12,541 nt of DNA from Bacillota bacterium. Its GTDB lineage: Bacteria > Bacillota > Desulfotomaculia > Desulfotomaculales > Desulfallaceae. Positions 7,099-12,444 of the stretch are shown piece by piece. The notes beneath the pieces are model-generated. The model saw only the letters and a program-made list of their open reading frames with translations. It was not told the origin of the DNA and ran no database searches. Location: NCBI GenBank assembly GCA_009781965.1, contig WQUS01000170.1, positions 1 through 12,541 on the forward strand. The letters are read 5' to 3'. Both the position numbers and the translations under genes were made by a program. Within the stretch, counting starts at the first letter, position 1. Each line of letters starts with the position of its first letter.

Positions 7099-7341
7099 TT
7101 AATCATCCGGTCCCGGCAGTTCAAAAGATGAGCAGCTGTTGCCGGGGCTGCATGATTTGGTGTCAAATTTTGGCTTGGCGCCGCCGCCGGATTTCATGGC
7201 GTAATTGGTGCTGCTGATGACCCGCTCAAAGGTGTCTGACTGGCATTGGGGGCAGCGGAGCTCGAGCCGGTCGCCGGCTTTGATAAACAGTTTCTCAAAC
7301 ACGTGACCGCACTGGGTGCATCTGAATTCGTATATGGGCAT
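7099..7341 (-). CDS. FmdB-type zinc-ribbon protein
   Basis: This 80-residue protein begins MPIYEFRCTQCGHVFE, the signature of the FmdB/CxxC_CxxC_SSSS regulatory-protein family, with CTQC and CPQC pairs forming a zinc ribbon (residues 8-35). The tail (KSCSPGNSCSSFELPGPDD) adds two cysteines and is acidic. Members are small putative regulators or accessory proteins whose function is not established. The start at 7341 is chosen because AAAGGAG lies 9 nt upstream and the family begins with MP(I/T)YEF; an upstream in-frame codon at 7365 is unlikely. It is the first gene of the minus-strand operon. Confidence 0.9.
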   Translation of the reverse strand: MPIYEFRCTQCGHVFEKLFIKAGDRLELRCPQCQSDTFERVISSTNYAMKSGGGAKPKFDTKSCSPGNSCSSFELPGPDD

Positions 7342-7363
7342 GGTGCTTTGCTCCTTTCGTTCC

Positions 7364-7384
7364 ATCCGGATCAGCTGTCCGGAT
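7364..7384 (-). promoter_or_regulatory. Palindromic operator-like site or 5' leader hairpin of fmdB operon
   Basis: ATCCGGA (7364-7370) and TCCGGAT (7378-7384) form a perfect 7-bp inverted repeat around the centre TCAGCTG. It lies immediately downstream of the -10 box at 7391-7396, at the predicted transcript start. It could be a repressor operator or an mRNA 5' stem. Confidence 0.5.
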
Positions 7385-7390
7385 AATTTA

Positions 7391-7420
7391 AGTATAACAG
7401 CAAGGTCAATTTATCGTCAA
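7391..7420 (-). promoter_or_regulatory. Sigma-A type promoter of the fmdB-HEAT operon
   Basis: Read on the minus strand, TTGACG (7420-7415) and TATACT (7396-7391) are separated by 18 bp, and TGT directly precedes the -10 box, giving an extended -10. This is the best promoter match in the window. The leader to ATG 7341 is about 43 nt. The right-hand repeat cluster begins just upstream, at 7430. Confidence 0.7.
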
Positions 7421-7429
7421 ATAGTGGTT

Positions 7430-7463
7430 ACTGTTCACGCGTTACTGTTGAGCATCAAGCCGG
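7430..7463 (+). repeat. GTTCACGCGTTAC module, third copy
   Basis: It matches the module at 5717-5750 (CTGTTCACGCGTTACT, then GCATCAAGCCGG) with few changes and again abuts a hairpin left arm. It starts 10 bp beyond the -35 box of the fmdB promoter. Confidence 0.8.
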
Positions 7464-7565
7464 CAGGCTAAACTATTAACCGTGCGCTCATGCTCATTCG
7501 AGAAATCGCTTACGGTTAATAGTTTAGCCTGCCTGGGCTTGGCGTATGAGCAAGCACAGCATAGC
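7462..7565 (+). repeat. Composite hairpin repeat, copy 4 (second stem type)
   Basis: The arms 7462-7483 and 7512-7533 are perfectly complementary over 22 bp, but the stem begins GGCAGGCTAAAC where copies 1 and 2 have GGCCCGTAAAGT. All six differences are compensated in the opposite arm. The loop matches the other copies. The linker (7534-7565) is diverged but ends in GCATAGC before the heptamers. Confidence 0.92.
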
Positions 7566-7593
7566 CTCGAACATCGAACCTCGAACTTCGAGT
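7566..7593 (+). repeat. Heptamer array
   Basis: Four units: CTCGAAC, ATCGAAC, CTCGAAC, TTCGAGT. The array ends in GAGT and continues into AAACCGTGCGCTCA of the next hairpin copy, the same kind of junction as at 5880. Confidence 0.9.
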
Positions 7594-7681
7594 AAACCGT
7601 GCGCTCATACTCTTCGAGAAATCGCTTACGGTTAATAACTTTACGGGCCTGGGCTACGGGTGCTAACAAACGTTGCATAGT
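7594..7681 (+). repeat. Composite hairpin repeat, copy 5 (left arm shortened)
   Basis: Only AACCGT of the left arm remains. The loop, a full right arm (7628-7649, identical to copies 1 and 2 and unlike its neighbour copy 4) and a full linker (7650-7681) follow. The hairpin-linker-heptamer unit thus occurs twice in tandem here, as at 5749-5937. Confidence 0.88.
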
Positions 7682-7716
7682 ATCGAACCTCGAACCTCGA
7701 ACTTCGAACCTCGAGT
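7682..7716 (+). repeat. Heptamer array, five units
   Basis: ATCGAAC, CTCGAAC, CTCGAAC, TTCGAAC, CTCGAGT. The terminal unit again ends in GAGT. Beyond it (TAAGCGCTGG) the repeat family stops and unique sequence leads to the dsrMK-side promoter. Confidence 0.9.
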
Positions 7717-7738
7717 AAGCGCTGGCATATTGTGTTCG

Positions 7739-7768
7739 TTGACAGGCCCGCCGGCTGCGTGCTAATCT
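7739..7768 (+). promoter_or_regulatory. Candidate promoter for ferredoxin-dsrMKC
   Basis: A perfect TTGACA (7739-7744) lies 18 bp before TAATCT (7763-7768), with TGC directly upstream of the -10 as an extended element. The -10 itself is weak (3 of 6). The start would be near 7775, about 185 nt before the ferredoxin ATG. Confidence 0.5.
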
Positions 7769-7814
7769 ACTAAGTGAAAAATATCCGCTCCGGCCCTTGG
7801 AGACGGGAGGAATA

Positions 7815-7859
7815 ATGAGGCGAACCACGAATATTGCAAAGGGGATTTATCTGTTTTAA
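7815..7859 (+). CDS. Possible 14-residue leader peptide before ferredoxin-dsrMKC
   Basis: ATG 7815 follows GGGAGG (7805-7810) by 4 nt and opens a 14-codon frame (MRRTTNIAKGIYLF) ending at TAA 7857-7859. Codons 8-10 overlap the left arm of the terminator-like hairpin at 7836-7868. A good ribosome binding site on so short an ORF in front of a terminator is the layout of an attenuation leader, but no strong run of one regulatory amino acid is present. Without comparison it may be a chance ORF. Confidence 0.35.
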   Translation: MRRTTNIAKGIYLF

Positions 7860-7876
7860 ACCCTTTGCTGTTTTTT
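7836..7876 (+). terminator. Terminator-like hairpin in the ferredoxin-dsrMKC leader
   Basis: GCAAAGGG (7836-7843) pairs with CCCTTTGC (7861-7868), followed by TGTTTTTT. The 17-nt loop can add three T-A pairs across a GA bulge. Since the gene to the left is on the other strand, the hairpin cannot end an upstream plus-strand gene. It sits inside the leader of the following operon or shields it from transcription out of the repeat cluster. Confidence 0.65.
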
Positions 7877-7959
7877 AGGACCTGCTGCCCGGAGAGGAGC
7901 GCTTCAGCGGGGCGGGCTGTCCACGAGATGAGAAAAGTATTTTTAAGGAGGTGAGCCCT

Positions 7960-8145
7960 ATGTTTAAGGTAGCCATTGATCGTGACAAATGTGAGGGTTG
8001 TGGTGAGTGCACGGAATCCTGTCCGGCTGACATTTTAGAAATGGATGACGGGAAAGCCGCGGTAGCTAACCCCGAGGAGTGCCTTGGCTGCGAAACATGC
8101 GTTTCCGTATGCCCAAGCGGCGCTGTCACCGTGGAGGAAGGTTAA
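7960..8145 (+). CDS. 2[4Fe-4S] ferredoxin
   Basis: The 61-residue protein is a bacterial-type 2[4Fe-4S] ferredoxin. The two motifs are C11-x2-C14-x2-C17-x3-C21-P and C41-x2-C44-x2-C47-x3-C51-P, each the full canonical set. It is a small acidic cytoplasmic electron carrier. ATG 7960 is chosen because AAGGAGG (7945-7951) precedes it; the in-frame GTG at 7951 lies within that site. It is the first gene of the dsrM-dsrK-dsrC run, so a role as electron donor or acceptor for DsrMK or DsrAB is plausible inference. A long leader with a possible attenuator precedes it. Confidence 0.95.
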   Translation: MFKVAIDRDKCEGCGECTESCPADILEMDDGKAAVANPEECLGCETCVSVCPSGAVTVEEG

Positions 8146-8165
8146 TAATTTTTTGGTATGATCAG

Positions 8166-8193
8166 TTAAGACAACCAGGACACATATTATAAG
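8166..8193 (+). promoter_or_regulatory. Weak candidate internal promoter before dsrM
   Basis: TTAAGA (8166-8171) and TATAAG (8188-8193) are 16 bp apart, in the 74-bp gap between the ferredoxin and dsrM. It is a moderate match only; dsrM may simply be co-transcribed with the ferredoxin gene. Confidence 0.3.
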
Positions 8194-8219
8194 ATTGATG
8201 CTCCGAGGGAGGTGCGCTT

Positions 8220-9050
8220 TTGAGTTTAATAATCGGACAAATACTGCCGTATATTACGATAACCCTTTTTACCCTGGGCGTTTTGTATCGTCTGGGCCGC
8301 TGGGTGGGGCCGCGTATCGTGCACAATATTACGCTGTCGCCCTGGATGAAAACCAATACTGCAGTGACGATCAGAGTGGCTGAGGAAGCTTTTTTGTTCC
8401 GCAATTTATTCCGGTTTGATAAGGTTTTGTGGCTTGGCGCTATTTTAATGCATTTTTCCCTGCTCAATGTGCTTGGCGGGCATGTGGTGGGCTTCGGTAC
8501 ACTGGGCAAACAATTTGCTTTTATTCCCGGTCTGGGGATTACCGAGGATTTGAGCGAGCAAATGTCAAACCTGCTGGGTTCGGTGTTTGGCCTGCTGCTT
8601 TTACTTACTTTATTATTTTTGCTTTACCGCCGTTTGACCCTGCCGAAGGTGAAGCTGGTGTCCAGTATCAGCGACAATCTGTGGCTGGTTTTTCTGATTT
8701 TGTTGGTTGGCGTGGGCGACCTGATGCGCTTTTTCGAGTTTGCCGCCACGAATGTGGACTATAAAGCGGTGCAAGATTATCTTGTGGCCCTGGCTTTGTT
8801 CAAGCCGGTTACCGATATGCCTCTTTTGAGCAATTACTTTTTCCTGACCCACTTTCTGCTGGTGCAGATACTGCTGATTGTTTTCCCGTTCAGTAAGCTG
8901 ATGCATATTTTCGGCATGTTCGCCGAGCGCTGGATTATCAACCGGGTTTACAAGGATCCCGCCCCCGGTTTGCCTAATGTGGACGTAGCGGCGGCCCGTT
9001 TGGCCGGCATTGGAGTTCCGTCCGGCGACGCCGCGGAAGAGGGGGTTTAA
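8220..9050 (+). CDS. dsrM: DsrM, di-heme b membrane subunit of DsrMK
   Basis: DsrM is the NarI-like membrane cytochrome b of the DsrMK complex, which passes electrons between menaquinol and the cytoplasmic DsrK. The 276-residue protein has five hydrophobic helices, near residues 5-28, 71-92, 122-143, 158-178 and 205-230. H78 and H88 (10 apart) in helix 2 and H211 and H229 (18 apart) in helix 5 have the same spacings as the four heme ligands of nitrate reductase NarI, so two b hemes are expected. The start is TTG 8220, supported by AGGGAGG (8206-8212) 7 nt upstream; no in-frame ATG or GTG fits better. It ends 3 bp before dsrK. Neither dsrJ, dsrO nor dsrP follows, as in the two-subunit version of Gram-positive sulfate reducers. 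Confidence 0.93.
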   Translation: MSLIIGQILPYITITLFTLGVLYRLGRWVGPRIVHNITLSPWMKTNTAVTIRVAEEAFLFRNLFRFDKVLWLGAILMHFSLLNVLGGHVVGFGTLGKQFAFIPGLGITEDLSEQMSNLLGSVFGLLLLLTLLFLLYRRLTLPKVKLVSSISDNLWLVFLILLVGVGDLMRFFEFAATNVDYKAVQDYLVALALFKPVTDMPLLSNYFFLTHFLLVQILLIVFPFSKLMHIFGMFAERWIINRVYKDPAPGLPNVDVAAARLAGIGVPSGDAAEEGV

Positions 9051-9053
9051 ATT

Positions 9054-10436
9054 ATGCCAGAATATAATGGAATGGTCCAACCGGTCAGAGCTACTCCGCA
9101 AGAACTGAGCAAAATTTTTGTCGAGGCGGTGCCCGACGAGCAAAAGCCGGAGAAAGCGGTAGAATACCTGGACAGTATCCGGAAAAAATTCCGCTCCTTT
9201 GTAATGGCCATGGAATCCTGCGTTAAATGCGGTCAGTGCGCGGAAAACTGTCACACTTATCTGGGCACCAGGGATCCCAACAATATTCCCGCCAACCGGA
9301 CCGAGTTGATCCGCAAAATCTACCGCCGCTACTTCACCCTGGAAGGCCGCTGGTTCGGCAAACTGGTGGGGGCGGAGGATATCAGTCTGGATGTTCTGGA
9401 GCAGTGGTATTCTTACTTTTATCAGTGCAGTCAATGCCGCCGCTGCGCCCATGTGTGCCCCTTCGGCATCGATACCTGCGAGGTTACTTTTATCGGCCGG
9501 CAAATTCTGCACTGGCTGGGCATTGCGCCCAAGCTGCACGCCACTACCGCCGGCGGGATGTATAAGACGGGCAACCATATGACTTTGCCCAAGCCGGGGA
9601 TCATTGATACTTTGGAATTCCTGGCTGAGGAAGTAGTGGATATCTACGGCGCGGAAATTGAGTTTCCCGTCGATAAACCGGACTCGGATATTCTCTATAT
9701 TCCGTCCTCGGCGGACTTTTCGCTGAATGAGTACACCCTGATGGGCGCGGGTTTGTTCTTTAATTATATCGGCGCCAACTGGACCATCCCCAGCACCGTT
9801 ACCGAGGCCGGCAACTTTGGTTTTCTGTTTGACCAGTACCATACCCAGCGGAGTAATGTTAACAAGCTGCTGGACGCGGCCCATGAACTGGGCATCAAGA
9901 AAATTGTTTGGGGCGAGTGCGGCCATGGCTGGCGGGCGGCGAAAATGTATATTCCGTCGCTGGCGGACCGGCCGGTGCGTTGGCCGATCACCCATATTCA
10001 CGATGAAATAGCCGACTTAATCCGCAAGGGCGAACTGAAGATCGACCCGGCGAAGAATTACCAGCCGGTGACCTTGCATGATCCCTGTAACTATGTGCGG
10101 GCCTGCGGCTTAAACGACAATATGCGCACCATTATCAACGCCGTGACTTCGGACTTCCGGGAAATGACGCCGAACGGCGCCGATAATTTCTGCTGCGGCG
10201 GCGGGTCCGGCATTTTGTTTGACGACCCGGAAATGTACCAGCGCCGGATTCAACTGAGCCAGAAGAAGGCCGATCAGGTCAGAGCGACCGGGATAGGCAA
10301 AGACGGCAACGGCATCCTGTGCGCGCCCTGTTCCATTTGTAAGGCGCAATTGTACCCGATGGTGGAGGAGCATGAGCTGGGCGTGGAAGTAAAAGGGCTC
10401 GTTGATTTGGTGGGCAAAGCCTTGGTTTGGAAGTAG
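9054..10436 (+). CDS. dsrK: DsrK, HdrD-like Fe-S subunit of DsrMK
   Basis: DsrK is the cytoplasmic catalytic subunit of DsrMK, related to heterodisulfide reductase HdrD, and is thought to reduce the DsrC trisulfide. The 460-residue protein has two [4Fe-4S] motifs, CVKCGQCAENC (C56, C59, C62, C66) and CSQCRRCAHVC (C125, C128, C131, C135). A C-terminal CCG-type site follows: C345 and C351 (HDPCNYVRAC), C380-C381 (FCCGGGSG) and CAPCSIC (C423, C426, C429). An additional GECGHGW cysteine (C289) belongs to the DsrK type of noncubane cluster site. ATG 9054 follows GAGGGGG and lies 3 bp after the dsrM stop, so translation is probably coupled. dsrC starts about 31 bp downstream. Confidence 0.95.
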   Translation: MPEYNGMVQPVRATPQELSKIFVEAVPDEQKPEKAVEYLDSIRKKFRSFVMAMESCVKCGQCAENCHTYLGTRDPNNIPANRTELIRKIYRRYFTLEGRWFGKLVGAEDISLDVLEQWYSYFYQCSQCRRCAHVCPFGIDTCEVTFIGRQILHWLGIAPKLHATTAGGMYKTGNHMTLPKPGIIDTLEFLAEEVVDIYGAEIEFPVDKPDSDILYIPSSADFSLNEYTLMGAGLFFNYIGANWTIPSTVTEAGNFGFLFDQYHTQRSNVNKLLDAAHELGIKKIVWGECGHGWRAAKMYIPSLADRPVRWPITHIHDEIADLIRKGELKIDPAKNYQPVTLHDPCNYVRACGLNDNMRTIINAVTSDFREMTPNGADNFCCGGGSGILFDDPEMYQRRIQLSQKKADQVRATGIGKDGNGILCAPCSICKAQLYPMVEEHELGVEVKGLVDLVGKALVWK

Positions 10437-10467
10437 CACTTGCTTATATCCGGGAGGTGTATTGGCA

Positions 10468-10785
10468 GTGCCCTGCTTAACCGTAAACGGGGTGGAAATA
10501 GAGCTGGACGACGACGGATTTATGATCGACCCTGATTTGTGGAACGAAGATGTGGCCAGGGCGTTGGCTTCCTCCGAAGGGATAAGCAAGCTGAAAGAAG
10601 ACCATTGGAAGGTGGTTGGTTTCCTGCGGGATTATTTCAAGCAGTACCACCTGGCGCCGATGGTGCGGAAATTATGTCAGGAGACGGGCTGCAGCTTGAG
10701 ATATATCTATGAACTGTTTCCGTCCGGGCCGGCCCAGGGGGCTTGCAAGCTGGCCGGGCTGCCCAAACCAACCGGCTGTGTGTGA
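10468..10785 (+). CDS. dsrC: DsrC, sulfur-carrier co-substrate of DsrAB
   Basis: DsrC (TusE family) carries the sulfur reduced by DsrAB as a trisulfide between two cysteines of its mobile C-terminal arm and delivers it to DsrK. This 105-residue protein has both: C104 as the penultimate residue (PTGCV end) and C93 11 residues before it (GACKLAG). It is therefore the true redox-active DsrC, not a one-cysteine relative. DDDGFMIDPDLWNEDVA and LCQETGCSLRYIYELFPSGPA are family signatures. Start: GTG 10468 lies 10 nt after GGGAGG (10452-10457) and gives the usual length; TTG 10462, two codons earlier, is possible. It is the last gene of the ferredoxin-dsrM-dsrK-dsrC run. Confidence 0.95.
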   Translation: MPCLTVNGVEIELDDDGFMIDPDLWNEDVARALASSEGISKLKEDHWKVVGFLRDYFKQYHLAPMVRKLCQETGCSLRYIYELFPSGPAQGACKLAGLPKPTGCV

Positions 10786-10854
10786 GCGGTTTTTGCTGCT
10801 CGCTGTGATGGGGCAGGCGGATTGGTCGTTGTTGGTGGCCGTTGATTGAAAATC

Positions 10855-10905
10855 AGGCACAGGCGCGTCCGGTGTTTTACTCCGGTACGGCTGTGCCTTT
10901 TATTT
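10855..10905 (+). terminator. Intrinsic terminator after dsrC
   Basis: AGGCACAG (10855-10862) pairs with CTGTGCCT (10891-10898), with an inner CCGG/CCGG pair, followed by TTTTATTTT. It separates the dsrMKC transcript from cbiA. The T-tail runs into the first unit of the 12-bp tandem repeat. Confidence 0.7.
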
Positions 10906-10937
10906 TGGGGGATATTTTGGGGGATATTTTGGGGCAT
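10902..10937 (+). repeat. Three tandem 12-bp repeats upstream of cbiA
   Basis: ATTTTGGGGGAT (10902-10913) and ATTTTGGGGGAT (10914-10925) are identical, and ATTTTGGGGCAT (10926-10937) differs by one base. The third unit ends on the first base of a TATAAT box, so the repeats cover the -35 region of the likely cbiA promoter. They could be binding sites for a regulator. Confidence 0.88.
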
Positions 10938-10942
10938 ATAAT
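10937..10942 (+). promoter_or_regulatory. -10 box of the cbiA/dsrN promoter
   Basis: A perfect TATAAT lies 35 bp before the ATG, between a terminator and a good ribosome binding site. The -35 region falls inside the 12-bp repeats and has no match to TTGACA, which suggests dependence on an activator. Confidence 0.5.
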
Positions 10943-10977
10943 AATACTACTAATACCCCGCAAAGGGAGGTGCAGCC

Positions 10978-12366
10978 ATGAGCGGTTACGCGATACCCAG
11001 ACTGGTGATTGCCGCGCCCCACGGACGTTCGGGCAAAACCACCGCCACGGTTGGCTTGCTGGCGGCGCTGCAAAAAGCCGGCTGTCAGGTTCAACCATAT
11101 AAAAAGGGACCGGACTTTATCGACCCCAGCTGGATGACCAGGATTAGCGGGCGGCCTTGCCGGAATCTGGACAGCTTTCTGATGGCTCGGGACACCATTC
11201 GCGCCTCCTTTGTCCACGGCGCCAGGGACGCCGATGCGGCCGTGGTGGAAGGGGCCATGGGGCTCTTTGACGGGGTGGATTTGGAGGGCAGCGGCAGTAC
11301 CGCGGAAATAGCCAAAGCTATTGAGGCGCCGGTGGTGCTGGTGGTGGACACGACCAGAATGACCCGCAGCGTGGCGGCCCTGGTGTCCGGGTACCAGCAT
11401 TTTGATCCGGAGGTCCGGGTGGCGGGAGTAATTTTGAACCAGGTGGCGGCCAGGCCGCGTCATGAGCAGATGCTCCGGGCGGCTGTCGAGCGTTACTGCG
11501 GGATCCCGGTGCTGGGGGTGATGCCCAAGGGACAGAAGCTGGCGATTGCCGACCGGCATCTTGGTCTGGTGCCGGCGGGGGAGAGCGACGAGTTGGCGGC
11601 GGCGATTGATCAGGCTGCGGCGGTGGCCGGCGCCTGCCTGGATCTGGAGGCCATTATGGCGGTAGCCCGTTCCGCGCCGCCCCTGGCGGTGGCGGCCGCC
11701 GGATCCTTGGCGCCGGCGATTGGGCCACTGGTTAAAGTGGCGGTATTTATGGACCGGGTATTCAGCTTTTATTATCCGGAAAATCTGGAGGCTTTGACCG
11801 CAGCCGGGGCGGAGATCGTGCCGGTTAACTCGCTGAGTGACCCTTGTCTGCCGGAGGTTGACGCCGCTTATATCGGCGGCGGTTTCCCGGAGGTGCTGGC
11901 CGCCGGGCTGGCGGCCAATCAAGCGCTGCGCGTTGATTTGCGGCGGCGGATTGAAGAGGGGCTGCCGGTTTACGCGGAATGTGGCGGCTTGATGTACCTG
12001 GGCCGCCAAATCTCCTGGCGCGGCGTGGCATATCCCATGGTGGGCGCCCTGCCTTTTGACGTGGTGATGATGGACAGGCCTCAGGGCCACGGCTACATTA
12101 CGCTGCAAGTGCGGCGGGAGAACCCGTATTTCAAAGTGGGGGAAGAAATCAGAGGGCATGAGTTTCACCATTCCCGGGTGGAAAACCTGGACCGGGAACT
12201 GGTGCGCTGCGCTTTCCAGGTTACCAGGGGCAGCGGTCTGGACGGGCGGCAGGACGGCGTCATCTACAAAAACGTGCTGGCCTGTTATACCCATTTGCAC
12301 GCTCTGGCCACGCCTCAATGGGCCAGCCGCCTGGTGGCGGCAGGCCGGCAAGGGAAGCGGTCCTGA
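10978..12366 (+). CDS. Cobyrinate a,c-diamide synthase family amidase, DsrN-like
   Basis: The 462-residue protein belongs to the CbiA/CobB family: ATP-dependent, glutamine-using amidases of tetrapyrrole side chains. The N-terminal synthetase half has a P-loop (HGRSGKTT, residues 15-22), YKKGPDFIDPSW and VVEGAMGLFDGVD. The C-terminal glutaminase half has the nucleophile C335 in YAECGGLMYLG, YIGGGFPEVLA, HEFHHSRVEN and the YTHLH end (H439, H441). In dsr clusters this family member is called DsrN and is thought to make siroheme amide for DsrAB; the alternative is a plain cobalamin-pathway cbiA. No other cobalamin gene lies in the window, which favours DsrN, by context only. ATG 10978 follows GGGAGG (10965-10970). 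It has its own likely promoter. Confidence 0.9.
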   Translation: MSGYAIPRLVIAAPHGRSGKTTATVGLLAALQKAGCQVQPYKKGPDFIDPSWMTRISGRPCRNLDSFLMARDTIRASFVHGARDADAAVVEGAMGLFDGVDLEGSGSTAEIAKAIEAPVVLVVDTTRMTRSVAALVSGYQHFDPEVRVAGVILNQVAARPRHEQMLRAAVERYCGIPVLGVMPKGQKLAIADRHLGLVPAGESDELAAAIDQAAAVAGACLDLEAIMAVARSAPPLAVAAAGSLAPAIGPLVKVAVFMDRVFSFYYPENLEALTAAGAEIVPVNSLSDPCLPEVDAAYIGGGFPEVLAAGLAANQALRVDLRRRIEEGLPVYAECGGLMYLGRQISWRGVAYPMVGALPFDVVMMDRPQGHGYITLQVRRENPYFKVGEEIRGHEFHHSRVENLDRELVRCAFQVTRGSGLDGRQDGVIYKNVLACYTHLHALATPQWASRLVAAGRQGKRS

Positions 12367-12402
12367 TGTCCATGACTGATACGGCGAAGGCGATCCCGGC
12401 TT

Positions 12403-12444
12403 ACTCGAGGTTCGAGGTTCGAGGTTCGAAGTTCGAGGTTCGAG
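12403..12444 (-). repeat. Heptamer array, six units
   Basis: On the plus strand: ACTCGAG, then GTTCGAG twice, GTTCGAA and GTTCGAG twice. Read on the minus strand the order is heptamers ending in CTCGAGT, as in other arrays. It starts about 37 bp after the cbiA stop. Confidence 0.9.

Noticed and set aside
5853..7716. CRISPR array from the repeated blocks
   Set aside because: The units are contiguous 7-mers without unique spacers, and the hairpin copies are irregularly spaced; no cas genes are present.
7442..7828. 128-codon minus-strand open frame over the second repeat cluster
   Set aside because: It consists mostly of repeat sequence, has no ribosome binding site and resembles no protein.
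7775..7877. Known riboswitch (cobalamin, SAM, THF, preQ1) in the ferredoxin-dsrMKC leader
   Set aside because: I found no conserved core motif of these classes; only a short ORF and a terminator-like hairpin are supported.
10786..10977. Cobalamin riboswitch before cbiA
   Set aside because: The gap is under 200 bp and lacks a B12-box type sequence; it contains a terminator, 12-bp repeats and a -10 box instead.
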